Assembly: GCF_000699445.3 (NCBI RefSeq)
Contig: NC_067201.1
Location: forward strand, 23,947,033-24,011,032
DNA: 64,000 nt
Reading direction: 5' to 3'
Source: Schistosoma haematobium
Taxonomy: Eukaryota > Platyhelminthes > Trematoda > Strigeidida > Schistosomatidae
Part shown: one piece after another, positions 47,201-54,500 of the stretch
Numbering within the stretch: position 1 is the stretch's first letter
Layout: the number at the start of each line of letters is the position of its first letter
Position numbers and translations under genes: made by a program
The notes under the pieces: model-generated
The model's database searches: none
Told to the model about the DNA's origin: nothing
The model's input: the letters and a program-made list of their open reading frames with translations, nothing else

Positions 47201-48356
47201 TGAGTACTTGAAAGCACTAAACGATCGTTTCATCTTAGTATGAAACTGCTCAGGATTACGCATTCACAATCCTTTATCTGGGAATCAATCTCAGGACTTT
47301 CGGTCTTATTACATAGACCACTGGCCAGGTATCCAACGGTATCTAATAATGCCAGGTTTTCAATCGTGGTGTTTCATTAAGATCAGTTCATGATATAAAA
47401 GCTATAAATTCTATGATCTTTACAAACTCTATAAAGTGATACAATTTATTTGTTGGAGTTCGAACTCTATCATCAATTACTTCTTAAATTATCTGTAGTA
47501 ATATACAATGTTTACATAATACAAATCTTTAGGACTCAGCACACACAAAGGAAAAACCAAGATCCTCAAATACAACACACAAAAAACACCAACCCATTCA
47601 CACATGATGGAGAAACTCTGGAAAATATGAGAACGTTCAGATATCTAGGAAGCTTCATCAATGAACAAGGGAGATCTGATGCAGATGTGAATGCAAGATT
47701 TGACAAAGCAATGGCAGCATTCCTACAACTGAAGAACATATGGAACTCAAAATAACTTTCAACTAATATCAAAGTCACAATCTTTAATACAAACGTCAAG
47801 ACAGTTTTACTGCACGGAGCTGAAACTTCGAGAACTACTACAACCATCACCAGCAAATTACAAGTATTTACAAATAGTTGTCTACACATGATACTCAACA
47901 TCCATTGGCAGGATACCATCAGCAACAGCCTTCTGTTGGAGAGAACAAACCAGCTTCTAGCTGAAGAGGAAAGTAGGAAAAGACGTTGAAAGTGGATAGG
48001 ACATACAATACAGAAATCACCGAACTGAATCACAAGGTAAGCTCTAACTTGGAATCTCCAAGGGAAGCGAAAAAGACGAAGGTCAAATAGCACATTACGT
48101 CGGGAAATAGAAGCAGAAAGGAAAAAGATGAATGACAACTGAAAAGGATTGGGCAAGACAGGATTGGATGGAAAATGCTGGTAGTTGGACTATGCTCCTC
48201 CATGAGGAGTAACAGACGTAAGTAAGTAAGTAACACACAATTATGATTACTATCAATTTACCTTTCCATACATTGCTTTAAACGTTTCTCCTATTTGAAT
48301 TCGTTGAATAGAATTACGATAACCCAAAACATTAATGATACGATGTTCATCAGTTC
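29714..48356 (-). CDS. Annexin (gene 1), seven exons, N-terminal exon(s) not found
   Basis: Calcium-dependent phospholipid-binding protein of the annexin family. Exons in transcript order (minus strand): 48356-48262, 45780-45576, 40933-40732, 38805-38715, 37131-37056, 34885-34773, 29845-29714; total 914 nt. All introns are GT..AG and phases join without a break, giving about 304 residues and a TAG stop. The four 70-residue repeats are visible: helix-A/AB-loop motifs GTDEHR (repeat 1), NGAGTDEE (2), HLGTDES (3), KGAGTDDC (4), each matched by a later acidic cap motif (SETSGHF, NDLSGHF, SETSGDF, SETSGDY). The cap residue completes the type II calcium site. Repeat 3 lacks the GxG form, as is common. 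The start and about 50 residues of repeat 1 are missing. Introns are full of mobile DNA. Paralogues of this family occur in the schistosome tegument; that location is not shown here. Confidence 0.93.
30050..30195 (-). repeat. Beta fragment in the last annexin intron
   Basis: Minus-strand 3' arm and hammerhead of a beta unit, ending in a short ATAGTTGAAC inverted repeat. It is in the same sense as the annexin transcript. Confidence 0.75.
30101..30146 (-). ncRNA. Beta-class hammerhead, near-intact, sense to annexin pre-mRNA
   Basis: Stem I GCACTG/CAGTGC perfect, core CTGATGA, stem II TCCC/GGGA with a mismatched closing pair, GAAA, helix III ACGGCTAT with one mismatch, cleavage triplet ATC. Confidence 0.65.
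30196..30532. other. Unassigned intron DNA
   Basis: AT-rich intronic DNA with no recognised element. Confidence 0.45.
30533..30775 (-). repeat. R3 repeat, inner half
   Basis: Minus-strand R3 lacking the terminal GGTACAAGGAGGCACC part; blocks GTGTATACAACCACTGACAG and GGAGTTGGAAAACCCTCATT are present. Confidence 0.6.
31079..31089 (+). repeat. Target-site duplication of RTE-1 (left)
   Basis: ATGAACCGATT, repeated exactly at 34308-34318. Confidence 0.9.
31278..32045 (+). CDS. RTE-1 apurinic-like endonuclease domain (5' frame)
   Basis: 255 codons from an ATG in the leader. Endonuclease/exonuclease/phosphatase fold motifs in order: GTWNVRTM (about residue 29), GISETHW with the catalytic Glu (about 60), CYAPTNG (about 139), GDLNAKVG (about 170). 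The nuclease nicks target DNA to prime reverse transcription. The frame ends after NSEGQWKM, but the final SDH motif that every such nuclease needs lies in the other frame at 32072-32080. The A5 run at 32016-32020 has one base too few: an additional A would link both frames in register. So this is a broken or mis-sequenced single protein, not a natural two-ORF design. Start codon is the first ATG; no upstream alternative was tested. Confidence 0.88.
   Translation: MTLHGESRVRSEATRPMPLLTTRAKIFIGTWNVRTMWETGKTSQLATEMRRYNLAVLGISETHWTQAGQKRLATGEMLLYSGHEEENAPHTQGVALMLSKVARNALVGWESHGSRIIKASFKTKKEGILMNIIQCYAPTNGSNDDIKDQFYERLQSIIEKCSRKDLTILMGDLNAKVGIDNTGYEDIMGRHGLGERNENGERFANLCAFNKLVIGGTIFPHKRIHKATWISPDHTTENQIDHICINKNSEGQWKM
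31895..34297 (+). CDS. RTE-1 reverse transcriptase (3' frame, with end of endonuclease)
   Basis: The frame is open for 800 codons, but only the part from about 32018 is real protein; the first 41 codons overlap the endonuclease in a shadow frame. Order: SDHH nuclease motif (about residue 60), a lysine/glutamate-rich linker, RT fingers-palm ([14 protein letters not shown] at about 307, [17 protein letters not shown]), [13 protein letters not shown] with the first catalytic Asp, [13 protein letters not shown], then FSDDLALLS with catalytic Asp 541/542. The usual RTE/CR1 box is FADD, so Ser replaces Ala. The C-terminal tail [13 protein letters not shown] and QALTWNP is shared with all other RTE-1 fragments here. 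The stop codon merges with the GTAA tail. The enzyme makes cDNA from element RNA at the nicked target. Confidence 0.9.
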   Translation: MCIQQISHRRHNISTQTYTQGYMDLTGPHYREPDRPYLHQQKFRRTMEDVRTRRGADVASDHHLVVANLKLKLKKNWTSGQTALQRFNTAFLRDTDKLNEFKIALNNRFQAFQDLLKEEETSMEDNWKGIKETLTSTCQEVLGLKKHHHKEWISIETLDKIKERKNKKTAINNSRTRAEKVQAQAEYIEANKQVKRSIRADRKKYVEELATTAEKAAREGNMKQLYDTTKKLSGKYSKPERPVKDKEGKPITEIQQQRNRWVEYFEELLNRPAPMNPPNIEVAHTDLPIDVNPPTTEEIRMAVRQIKNGKAAGPDNIPAEALKSDVEVTTSMLYPLFKKIWEEEQVPMDWKEGHLIKIPKKGDLSKCENYRGITLLSIPGKVFNRVLLNRMKDAVDAQLRDQQAGFRKDRSCTDQIATLRIIVEQSVEWNSSLYINFIDYEKAFDSVDRRTLWKLLRHYGVPEKIVNIIRNSYDGLQCKVVHGGQLTDAFQVRTGVRQGCLLSPFLFLLVVDWIMKTSTSEGKHGIQWTAQNQLDDLDFSDDLALLSRTREQIQIKTANVAAVSASVGLSIHKGKTKVLKFKAENSNPITLDGETLEDVESFTYLGSIVDRHGGSDADVKARIGKARVAFLQLKNIWNSKQLSTNIKVRIFNTNVKAILLYGAETWRTTTTTIKKVQVFINSCLRKILNIHWPDTISNSLLWERTNQLPAEEEIRKRRWKWIGHTLRKSSNCITRQALTWNPEGKRKRGRPKNTLRRIIEADMKRMNYNWKELERIAQDRVGWRMLVSDLCSFTRSNRCK
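34308..34440 (-). repeat. Beta repeat interrupted by RTE-1
   Basis: Continues the beta sequence broken at 31089 (GATGTTAGGCCACCAGTGAAA) and includes helix III-like and tRNA-like parts. The first 11 bases are the right RTE-1 target duplication. Confidence 0.75.
34441..34772. other. Unassigned intron DNA
   Basis: No element recognised. Confidence 0.4.
34773..34885 (-). CDS. Annexin gene 1, exon f (repeat 4 start)
   Basis: 113 nt encoding [20 protein letters not shown] and [13 protein letters not shown]. Contains the repeat 4 GxGT calcium loop. Donor GTAAG. Confidence 0.93.
35123..35474 (+). mobile_element. L3 solo LTR
   Basis: 352-bp unit from TGTGACGACGG to AGACATAACA, flanked by a perfect ACAGT duplication (35118-35122 and 35475-35479). 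A promoter-like ACTATAAATACC lies at about 35309. Related sequence is at 11287-11575. It sits in annexin intron e-f. Confidence 0.8.
35480..36289. other. R5 repeat, microsatellite, unassigned DNA
   Basis: 35480-35720 is R5. A (GA)n run lies at about 35861-35897. Around 35990-36280 a decayed R3-like block may be present (TGGACAGTATAAATTG); no gene is seen. Confidence 0.45.
36290..36990 (+). repeat. Alpha (SM-alpha-like) tandem dimer
   Basis: Two head-to-tail units: the ribozyme cores start at 36573 and 36909, 336 bases apart, matching the known unit size of the SM-alpha satellite. Each unit carries a Pol III-like box region and a hammerhead. Core 1 is CTGACGA, but G12 of GAAA is changed (reads AAAA); core 2 reads TAGATGA. 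Both are probably inactive. Confidence 0.8.
37056..37131 (-). CDS. Annexin gene 1, exon e (repeat 3 end)
   Basis: 76 nt encoding [18 protein letters not shown] and ESALLLT. Its acceptor and first 21 nt are duplicated at 38208-38235, in the upstream intron. Confidence 0.9.
37111..37191. repeat. Segmental duplication, block A left part (exon e edge)
   Basis: Paired with 38208-38288. Includes the first 21 nt of exon e, its acceptor and 60 nt of intron. Confidence 0.8.
37192..37648 (+). repeat. Beta insertion with 6-bp duplication
   Basis: 457 bp of beta sequence: the 3' end of one unit followed by a complete unit, flanked by AGATCC (37186-37191 and 37649-37654). The duplicated block at 38208-38490 lacks it and gives the empty site. 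B box GGTTCGAATCTTG is near 37517. Confidence 0.8.
37549..37594 (+). ncRNA. Beta-class hammerhead, one core change
   Basis: Stem I, CTGAGGA, stem II, helix III ACGGCCGT and GTC all intact, but GAAA reads GAGA (A14 to G), which should abolish cleavage. Confidence 0.7.
37797..37895 (-). repeat. Beta fragment, minus strand
   Basis: Contains helix III ACGGCCGT, stem II and CTGAGGA; GAAA reads TAAA (G12 lost). It abuts a plus-strand beta copy at 37896. Confidence 0.65.
37896..38207 (+). repeat. Beta repeat, full-length, ribozyme broken
   Basis: Plus-strand unit with tRNA-like half near 38040-38110. Helix III and GAAA are kept; the core reads TTAAGGA. Its 3' end runs into the duplicated annexin block at a GAC microhomology. 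Confidence 0.75.
38208..38490. repeat. Segmental duplication, block B (decoy annexin acceptor)
   Basis: Copy of 37111-37191 plus 37650-37880 without the beta insertion. It carries a second copy of the exon e acceptor and first 21 nt (38208-38235), then GTAACCGGTCAGTATTCAAG at about 38353. Confidence 0.8.
38715..38805 (-). CDS. Annexin gene 1, exon d (repeat 3 middle)
   Basis: 91 nt encoding [19 protein letters not shown] and [10 protein letters not shown]. The donor is GTTTG, weaker than the GTAAG-type donors of most other exons. Confidence 0.9.
38980..39393 (+). mobile_element. L1 solo LTR, copy 2
   Basis: 414 bp from TGTTCGGGACG to ACCTAACA, flanked by a perfect TTAAC duplication (38975-38979 and 39394-39398). 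Terminal TGTT/AACA. It lies in annexin intron c-d. Confidence 0.85.
39455..39525 (+). ncRNA. Alpha-class hammerhead, catalytic bases kept
   Basis: Core CTGACGA (39485-39491), GAAA and an ATC cleavage triplet are present. Stem II has one mismatch and two G-T pairs; helix III (ACGTGTAT) and stem I are weak. Short alpha fragment. Confidence 0.5.
39526..39839. other. Decayed beta fragment
   Basis: 39610-39760 is a decayed plus-strand beta copy (core CTGATGA then GAGTCCC, GAAA reads GAAG). No gene is seen. Confidence 0.45.
39840..40204 (+). pseudogene. RTE-1 LINE, 3' end
   Basis: C-terminal RT tail sequence (matching 33940-34297) with stops, ending GTTAGTAAGTAAG. It sits in annexin intron c-d, antisense to the gene. 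Confidence 0.8.
40540..40709. repeat. Fold-back beta element downstream of exon c donor
   Basis: Left arm 40540-40602 and right arm 40646-40708 are inverted complements; a decayed hammerhead (CTGAGGC ... GAAA) lies between. It begins 22 nt past the exon c donor. Confidence 0.8.
40732..40933 (-). CDS. Annexin gene 1, exon c (repeat 2 end, repeat 3 start)
   Basis: 202 nt. [18 protein letters not shown] and [10 protein letters not shown] close repeat 2; [11 protein letters not shown] starts repeat 3. Begins phase 1, ends phase 2. It is squeezed between two fold-back elements, 22 nt away on the donor side and about 80 nt away on the acceptor side. Confidence 0.93.
41012..41204. repeat. Fold-back beta element with target duplication
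   Basis: 63-nt arms at 41041-41103 and 41138-41200 (about 80% complementary by eye) surround a hammerhead. Flanks carry ATAGTATA at 41004-41011 and 41205-41212, consistent with insertion as a unit. It is about 80 nt upstream of the exon c acceptor. Confidence 0.8.
41095..41146 (+). ncRNA. Beta-class hammerhead at the apex of a fold-back
   Basis: Core CTGAGGA (41104-41110), stem II TCCC/GGGA with a mismatched closing pair, GAAA (41126-41129), helix III ACGGCCGT, GTC at 41135-41137. Stem I is extended into the long arms. Confidence 0.7.
41205..42160. other. Decayed beta copy and unassigned intron DNA
   Basis: 41285-41470 is a minus-strand beta copy with its tRNA-like half. The remainder is unassigned. 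Confidence 0.5.
42165..42235 (-). repeat. Beta 3' arm, truncated
   Basis: AGTCAATTGAAGCTAGACC then AACCTGGAAGCACTGGACGG; the core is missing. Confidence 0.65.
42510..43015 (+). repeat. Beta tandem dimer
   Basis: Two hammerhead cores CTGAGGA in the same direction at 42583 and 42947, 364 bases apart, with a complete unit between. GAAA of the first reads CAAA; the second is cut after stem II. It shows that beta, like alpha, can be tandem. Confidence 0.75.
43016..43307. other. Unassigned intron DNA
   Basis: No element recognised. Confidence 0.4.
43308..43790 (+). mobile_element. L2 solo LTR with internal duplication
   Basis: Same family as 26665-27049, but 98 bases longer because the TTCTTCTAGTAACC region is repeated (about 43350 and 43440). 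The flanking pentamers ATTTC and CTTTC differ at one base. Confidence 0.75.
43791..44190. other. Unassigned intron DNA
   Basis: No element recognised. Confidence 0.4.
44198..44229. repeat. (TA)n microsatellite
   Basis: Uninterrupted TA dinucleotides into which the following beta copy is inserted; more TA units follow at 44540-44557. Confidence 0.85.
44230..44545 (+). repeat. Beta repeat, best-preserved copy
   Basis: Begins with a short inverted 3'-tail piece (AGAAGGGGTTTTGTGG), then the beta body: A-box region CAGCTCAGTGATCTAATGG, B box GGGTTCGAATCTC (44408-44420), ribozyme, and 3' arm ending ATGATCTCAGCTATTAA. Confidence 0.85.
44443..44486 (+). ncRNA. Beta-class hammerhead ribozyme, fully paired
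   Basis: Stem I CACTG (44443-44447)/CAGTG (44482-44486); core CTGAGGA (44448-44454); stem II GTCC (44455-44458)/GGAC (44466-44469) with loop CACAGTA; GAAA (44470-44473); helix III ACGGCCGT (44473-44480); cleavage after C44481 in GTC. Type I layout with a minimal helix III, as in SM-alpha and newt ribozymes, which work better as dimers. It is antisense to annexin. Confidence 0.85.
44546..45299. other. R7 and partial L2 remnants
   Basis: 44770-44950 holds an inverted R7 copy, 45090-45300 a diverged L2 LTR piece (GCATTTCTCAGATATTTCTGC, TGGATAAAACATTCCTTG). No gene is seen. Confidence 0.5.
45300..45520 (-). repeat. Beta repeat, decayed
   Basis: Minus-strand unit (GGTCATGAACCAATTGATA start) with clear tRNA-like half (GATTCGAACCCAGAACC). 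On the minus strand the core reads TTGAAGA. It ends about 55 nt from exon b. Confidence 0.75.
45576..45780 (-). CDS. Annexin gene 1, exon b (repeat 1 end, repeat 2 start)
   Basis: 205 nt. [18 protein letters not shown] closes repeat 1; [18 protein letters not shown] opens repeat 2 with a canonical calcium-loop. Ends in phase 1 before donor GTAAG. Confidence 0.93.
45860..46380 (-). repeat. R6 copy followed by R4 copy
   Basis: 45860-46090 is an inverted R6 (reverse complement of the TTTTCATCACGAACTGACA block). 46120-46370 is an R4 copy (plus orientation, GATTGGTGTTCTGAACTTAAC). Confidence 0.5.
46385..47010. repeat. Cluster of three beta fragments
   Basis: 46385-46550 is a decayed fold-back; 46670-46840 is a minus-strand tRNA-like half; 46845-47010 is a plus-strand hammerhead half with helix III TGGCCGTC, GAAA and core TTGAAGA (C3 lost). 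Confidence 0.6.
47011..47520. other. Decayed beta and unassigned DNA
   Basis: 47180-47400 is a decayed minus-strand beta copy. No gene is seen. Confidence 0.45.
47525..48232 (+). pseudogene. RTE-1 LINE, 3' end, broken RT
   Basis: Starts downstream of the FSDD box ([18 protein letters not shown]), continues to the C-terminal tail and ends in GTAAGTAAGTAAG. Several frameshifts and stops. It lies 30 nt from exon a, antisense to annexin. Confidence 0.85.
48262..48356 (-). CDS. Annexin gene 1, exon a (repeat 1, first half)
   Basis: Acceptor CTAAT-side AG at 48357-48358, donor GT at 48260-48261. Starts in phase 1 with (G)[15 protein letters not shown] and ends in phase 0 with FKAMYGK. The preceding exon, which should end in MKGAG by analogy with 7931-8064, was not found up to 64000. 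Confidence 0.9.
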
Positions 48357-48426
48357 CTAATGAAAATACAGAAAGAAAAAAAGAGTGTACGAAAATGTTT
48401 TTTTCAATTACTTGGCAAGTGAGTGG

Positions 48427-48600
48427 TTATTGAAGCTTATTAGCTAAGTGGATAACTTAGTGGTATTTGAAGCGAACGGTACTAGATTCAAGTTCCAGAG
48501 TGAATATCAACTTTGGTATGCAGGTACATTCAACTGACAAGTTTCAAATAACAATACACAAGTATCCTAGATTTCAAATGCTAGATCCATTCCATGTATT
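48427..48600 (+). repeat. Alpha fragment, degenerate hammerhead
   Basis: TAGCTAAGTGGATAACTTAG, B-box-like ATTCAAGTTCC, then ACTGACAAGTTTCAAATAACA and GTATCCTAGATTTC. Core and GAAA are lost. Confidence 0.6.
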
Positions 48601-48939
48601 TTATATGCCTATATGACAATAATAAAACACACCTTCAAACAAAAAGACACTTCAATCTAGTATATTTCTACCTTCATTAATTGTAGTATTACGTATGAAC
48701 GAAGGTTTTGCAATACTGTAAGTTGTAAACCAACGAAGATAAACTCAACAGTCTGAACGTCAAATACTTGCTAAATACCCTGAAGGTGTTCAGTTCAATC
48801 TCTGGTTAAAACAAAAGATGAAAACTGCCTTAAAAAAATCCAATTCTATGACGAAATAGTTGTCAAATGCCTTCTGGTTTTTAATGGATATCTAACTTAA
48901 GTCAGTCCATGATAAAAAAAAAAAACTGCTCCCAAATGT
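48601..48939. other. Unassigned DNA
   Basis: A weak beta 3' arm at 48840-48915; otherwise nothing is recognised. Confidence 0.4.
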
Positions 48940-49450
48940 ACTGGAACGGCCAAGGGTGAGGAGAGTCAGCTCTCTTTCCCGAAATACTCTCACATGGACA
49001 TACGTATACAGCCACTGCCAGGGAATTCCTACTCACAGCCTTCTCGCAGCATTACTATTGTTTACGAAATTGAGAGGACGGAAAGAGAATGTCCGGCGCT
49101 ATAATTGGGTTGGTGGATATGGAGTATCCACATAGGGGAGTTGGAAAACTATCATTCCAAACTAATGGTACACATGGACTCTAGTATCCTGAAGGAAAAA
49201 ACGCGTCTGAACCAATCATTGATTGCCGGCTACTATGGGACTGCATCTTCTTACGCTGCTCCACTGTCTTGTGAATCAGACCTTTAAGTCGAAGGCTCTG
49301 GGTGTGGCTCCCTAAAAAACCACCTACTTCGGTTTGAGCTCCCTATCAGTATCATAAGCCACACACAAACCAAGTGACTTGTGTAGTGCATATCTATTCG
49401 GTGCCCCTTTTATACCAATACCTATGTGTTCAAGTAAATATTAATAAATA
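48940..49450 (-). repeat. R3 repeat, full length
   Basis: Minus-strand R3 from GAGGAGAGTCAGCTC to GGTGCCCCTTTTATACCAATA. Diverged from the 1632/4075 pair. Confidence 0.65.
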
Positions 49451-50382
49451 AATACAAAACCACAGATTCAGTAATCTCCACAGCCTTCTATATGAATATC
49501 TATATGCCAATGACCAATACACCAACGTCAAGCCTCCTTAAACTATTATTTTCTCATTAGTTTTCGGGTTATCATGTGATAAAAAAACACTGATGAAGTT
49601 TGTCTGGTTACTATGTTTACACTGTTTATGCATGATTATAAGCTTTTCAAAGATAATTCATTTTATCTTGTAATTGAGATAGTCAATCACGCCCAATTAG
49701 AACTTATAACAATGAATAATTAATGATGAAAGAAAAACAGAATTTTCCACTTTTTACATAGTTATGATGAAAAGTAACGAAAGAAATTAGATAATTATAT
49801 GACTATGATATAGACTACTTATATTGAAAGATATAAGTAGTATGTAGCCGCAATCCGAAATGTAAAACCTGTTAGAAGAAGATTAAATTGAAGAGATCGG
49901 TAAAGGGAAACAGTGAAGCAATGGAATAACAACAGAATTCGAAGAATGAAGAAGTATGTATATGACAACAAAATGATGCAATACAAAACTGTTACAATTT
50001 ATGGCTCTATCTATTATCATGTGATGAAGTCACCAATCAAAATACCGACTTATATGATTCTGTCCCTCTACTAAACCAATAACACATCAACAAGAACTAG
50101 TAACCCTGTATCTACTCTGAATCTTTATTGGTCCTCAGTATGATTGATTGTGAAACTTTGTGTCGTTCTTCTGAACGACATCATCAGCACAAATTTCATG
50201 TAGAATCGAAATGTTCAGATTTCTACACATGTGGTTCACAGTTTGTCCTGTACACCTCGATATTAGATTAGTTCTTGTTGACCTTGAACCCGTCATTGTT
50301 TACTTCTTTGTTTTGGTTCATGTTTGTGTTTTTTGTGACCCAGGATCTGTCTTTATTTAGATCGTATGAATAATTGCTGTCG

Positions 50383-50385
<3 letters not shown>
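49451..50385. other. R5, R7 and unassigned DNA
   Basis: 49800-50010 is an inverted R5-like copy (ATTGAAAGATATAAGTAGTA), 50155-50290 an R7 copy (GTCGTTCTTCTGAACGACAT). No gene is seen. Confidence 0.5.

Positions 50386-50441
<56 letters not shown>
50386..50441. repeat. (AT)n microsatellite
   Basis: About 28 uninterrupted AT units. Confidence 0.9.
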
Positions 50442-50444
<3 letters not shown>

Positions 50445-50954
50445 CTAATTCTCGTATAGGATTATCGACTTAATCCGCGTTAGCGAATAACGGAATTAAA
50501 TAAGCCAAATACGAGAATAGATTTTGAATATGTATATCTCATGGACACATCACTGATTTGAACAGGCAATCAAGGTGATGAAACAAAGATGGAAGAACGA
50601 AGCAGGTTGGCAAAGGCGTGTGAGCCAACTCCAAGAATGAATCAATATTTATAGTCACACAAACATAAGTTACAGATATATAGTAAATAAGATAAGAAGG
50701 GCACACATATATGCGCTCACATAAATACAGTTAAGGTTGATTAGCCAATAATTAACATATACAAAATGTAGCTTGATTAGAATGGATAAACTAGCTTGTC
50801 CGTAAGCTAGAATAAACTATGTAGGTTTGACATAGTACCCGCTCCTACAACTGGTAGATGATGTAATCACGGTTAAAATGAGTTAAATGAGATTATAAAT
50901 TCAATCGTTTAATAACAATGTATATGCGAACTCATTCTACAAGTATAAGTCTAT
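50442..50954. other. Unassigned DNA left of the Gypsy array
   Basis: Contains nested inverted repeats TCGCTAA/TTAGCGA (50442, 50480) and TCTCGTAT/ATACGAGA (50450, 50509). No gene is recognised. Confidence 0.45.
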
Positions 50955-50959
50955 GTATG
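50955..50959 (+). repeat. Target-site duplication of the Gypsy array (left)
   Basis: GTATG, repeated at 61744-61748. Confidence 0.9.
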
Positions 50960-51513
50960 TGTTATGAACGGGGAATTAAGAAGTCCAGACAATTACGAAA
51001 GCTATTTTCTTGGGACGTTATTGCATTTCATTCAAAACCTGTAAAACACTTGTATTTATTTTTGTCCCTATCTTATTCTACATAACACGAGCTTTCGTTC
51101 TATGTATCATTCATTAGCATACCCTTTTTTGTTCCAAAAATATTGTAATTTAAACATTATATTTTGCACTGTATTTTCTACCCTAATTCCCTGTTCGTAA
51201 CATAACTGTATTTTTCCAAATTATCGTACGTCGTGGTCAAGATATGCACTTATTTATTCATGTACATTTTTGTAGTAATCCGAATTCAGAGAATCCAGAG
51301 TTTAGTGTTCCAACTGTCTTGTCTTCTTTCACTCGCGTGCTTGCCAACCAATCAGGATTTAGAATAGTTCTCTCTACCCCAATCGAACTCACGCGTATTA
51401 GACTCAAGGTTAAGCCACTCAGCCTAACGCGTCAAGGTCATAATTTAGACTACACAGACCAAGGTCAAGTCATAACAAGTATCACGGGGTAAAAGCGATT
51501 CAAGGTCATAACA
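50960..51513 (+). repeat. Gypsy LTR 1
   Basis: TGTTATG to CATAACA. No difference from LTR 2 or LTR 3 was seen by eye. An 82-codon frame inside (51244-51492) recurs in each LTR and is probably non-coding. Confidence 0.95.
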
Positions 51514-51530
51514 ACTGGCGACGGAGAATT
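51514..51530 (+). promoter_or_regulatory. Primer-binding site region, unit 1
   Basis: After a 2-nt spacer (AC), TGGCGACGGAGAA starts with TGG, complementary to a tRNA 3' CCA end, as expected for minus-strand priming. The tRNA was not identified. Confidence 0.65.
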
Positions 51531-51567
51531 TTTTTTTCCTTTCCTATATTGATTGATCCAGTACAAA

Positions 51568-54500
51568 ATGCCCGTTTCATTGGATGACCTTAAAACTATT
51601 CTTCAAATGCAGCAAGCTCAAAATGAGGCAAATCAGACGAAGCTTTTGGATGCATTCGCACGAATGTTCTCATTACAGTCGTCCTCAGCTTGTCAATCAG
51701 ATAAACATGAAAGCATCATAAATTCTATTTCTGAATTCCAGTATGATCCTGAAGCTAATATCATTTTCAGTTCGTGGTTTCACCGTTGTGAAGATATTTT
51801 CCGCGTTGAATGCTCGCATCTTGATGACGCAGCAAAAGTCCGCTTACTCTTAAGAAGACTGGGAACACAGGAATATAATAAATATGTAAATTTTATCTTG
51901 CCGCAAAATCCACGAGATGTATCATTCAAAGATACAGTCCAGATTTTATCTGATATTTTCGATGAACAGTCCTCATTATTTAATACTCGCTATAAATGTT
52001 TCCAAATAACAAAATCTCCAGAGAACGATTATCTCACGTATGCCGGGAAGGTAAATCGACAGTGCGAACGCTTCAAAATAAACGAAATCACAGCGGACCA
52101 ATTTAAATGCTTGATTTTCATATGTGGTCTAAAGAATGAAGAAGATGCAGATGTCCGTACCAGAATTTTGGCACGCATTGAACAAGAACCAAATATGACA
52201 TTACAAATGGTTACAACCGAATGTCAGCGGTTACTTAATCTCAAGCATGACACTGCGATGGTGCAACAGAAGGGTAAACCTTCCGGTTCTGATTCAATTA
52301 ATGCGCTCCGATCCATAAAATCATCGAAACAAAACTGTACAAGCAGGAAACAACCTGCCAACCCCCCATCACCATGCTGGTTCTGCGGAGCATGGCATTT
52401 TGCAAAATTCTGTCCGTTTAAGAATCATAAATGCCGCAAATGTCATCGCATTGGCCACAAAGAAGGTCATTGTTCGTTAAATAAACGCAAGACTAAACAT
52501 CGTAGTGAAAATTCAAAGCAACGATCAAACAGTCAAATTAAAACCACGTTTGCAACCTTTAAAGTTGGATTTAAAAATAGGCGGAAATTTGTAAATTTAT
52601 TAGTAAATGAAAAACTTATACGACTTCAGTTGGACACTGCTTCTGATGTCACGTTGATTTCAAAGAACACATGGCACAAGTTAGGATGCCCATCCATCCG
52701 ACCGACGGAACATGTCGCCCGAAATGCGTCAGGAGACATAGTAAAGTTGACAGGAGAGGTTCTATGCAATGTTCAACTTATGGGAAGTAAATTTACAGAT
52801 GTTTGTTATCTAACAAATCGACACGATTTAGATCTATTGGGATTAGATTGGATTGCACGTGTTGATACTTTGAATAAATTATTAGATGAGGTATGTTCTC
52901 AAAATGTTTCCTATGAGTCTATCCAAATCCCTAATAATATTTCTAAATCAAATGCCTCCGACGAATCATCCTCTCTGGATATTAACGAATTAAATGCTTC
53001 TGATGAAACATGTTCTTATGATCTTTCTGAATCAAACAATTCAAATGTTATGTGTTCTCACCATGTCAAATCAAATACCGCTGATTCATTGCCTTCTCAT
53101 AAAATTTCCAAATCGAATACTTCAGACAAAGTATGCGCTAGTGAAACTTCGGAATCTCATGTACTTCTTTCTAATGTTATGTCTACATCAAAGTCTTCTG
53201 TTTCCTCTCAATTGTCGTCCGTATCTTACATAAATCATCTTCGACAAAAACATGCATGTGTATTTCAAAACAAACTGGGCTGTTATAAATTCACCAAAGT
53301 ATCCTTATCACTAAAGGAAAATGCAAAGCCCATTTTCAGACCGAAACGACCAGTGCCTTATGCTGCTCTGTCAGTCGTTGACCAAGAATTGGACAGGTTA
53401 GAAGCACTATGTGTTATTGAGCCAGTAAATTATTCATCGTGGGCTGCACCCATAGTGGTCGTGAGAAAAGCAAATGGAACTGTTCGCATATGTGCTGATT
53501 TTTCCACTGGTCTAAATAATGCTCTAGAAGATCACACGTATCCACTTCCCATACAGGAAGATTTATTCATCAAACTAAATGGAGGAAAGTGTTTTGCTAA
53601 AATTGACCTGGCTGACGCATATCTCCAGATAGAAGTTGATCCAGCCTCCCAACCATTACTGACGATTAACACCCACAGAGGTCTTTACCAATATAAGCGT
53701 TTACCTTTTGGTGTGAAACCAGCACCAGCTATCTTTCAACAAATAATGGACACTATGTTGGCTAATTTGCCAGGAGTCGCTGTCTATTTGGATGATGTAA
53801 TCGTTACAGGTTCCAGTAAGTCCGAGTTATTCAATCGACTCGATACTGTTTTAACCAAAATATCTGAGTGTGGATTCTATCTAAAAGAAGAGAAGTGTAC
53901 ATTCTTCATGAACTCGGTGAAATATCTTGGTTTTGTTTTCGACAAAAATGGACGACGCCCGGATCCGGAAAATGTACGAGCTATCCAAAATATGCCTCCC
54001 CCATCGAATGTAGCAACTCTGCGTTCCTTCCTTGGTCTTATCAGTTATTACAGTAATTTCTTGCCACAATTGCATCGCCTCCGGGCACCCATGAACCAAT
54101 TATTATCCAGTAATGTAAAATGGAATTGGTCCACTAAGTGTCAAAAATGTTTTGACGAAGTGAAGTCATTATTAACGTCGGATCTACTTCTTACATATTT
54201 TGATCCCTCGCTGGAAATCGTTGTTGCTGCAGATGCTTCTGACTATGGTATCGGTGCCGTCATATCCCATAAGTTTCCAGATGGAAAAGAAAAGGCTATC
54301 GCACATGCTTCCAGAACATTGACTTCAGCAGAACGCAAGTACAGCCAAATTGAGAAAGAAGGATTGGCATTAATTTTCGCAGTAAAAAAGTTTCACAAGA
54401 TGCTGCATGGCAGAAAATTTACCTTAATCACTGATCATAAACCCCTATTATCAATTTTCGGATCTAAGAAAGGTATACCAGTTTATACCGCAAACCGCCT

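Noticed and set aside
51244..51492. 82-codon frame inside each Gypsy LTR
   Set aside because: It overlaps the LTR functional region and has no recognisable motif; it recurs three times because the LTR does.
50960..51513. Naming the element Boudicca or another published schistosome family
   Set aside because: The LTR length and single-frame layout do not match what I recall for Boudicca, and no search could be run, so no name is given.
51553..51567. Upstream TTG as start of the Gypsy polyprotein
   Set aside because: The frame is open five codons before the ATG, but TTG is not a usual eukaryotic start; ATG at 51568 is preferred.
53881..54099. Antisense and alternative-frame ORFs inside the Gypsy units
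   Set aside because: They recur at the same offset in unit 2 only because the DNA is duplicated, and they lie wholly within Gag-Pol coding sequence with no domain of their own.
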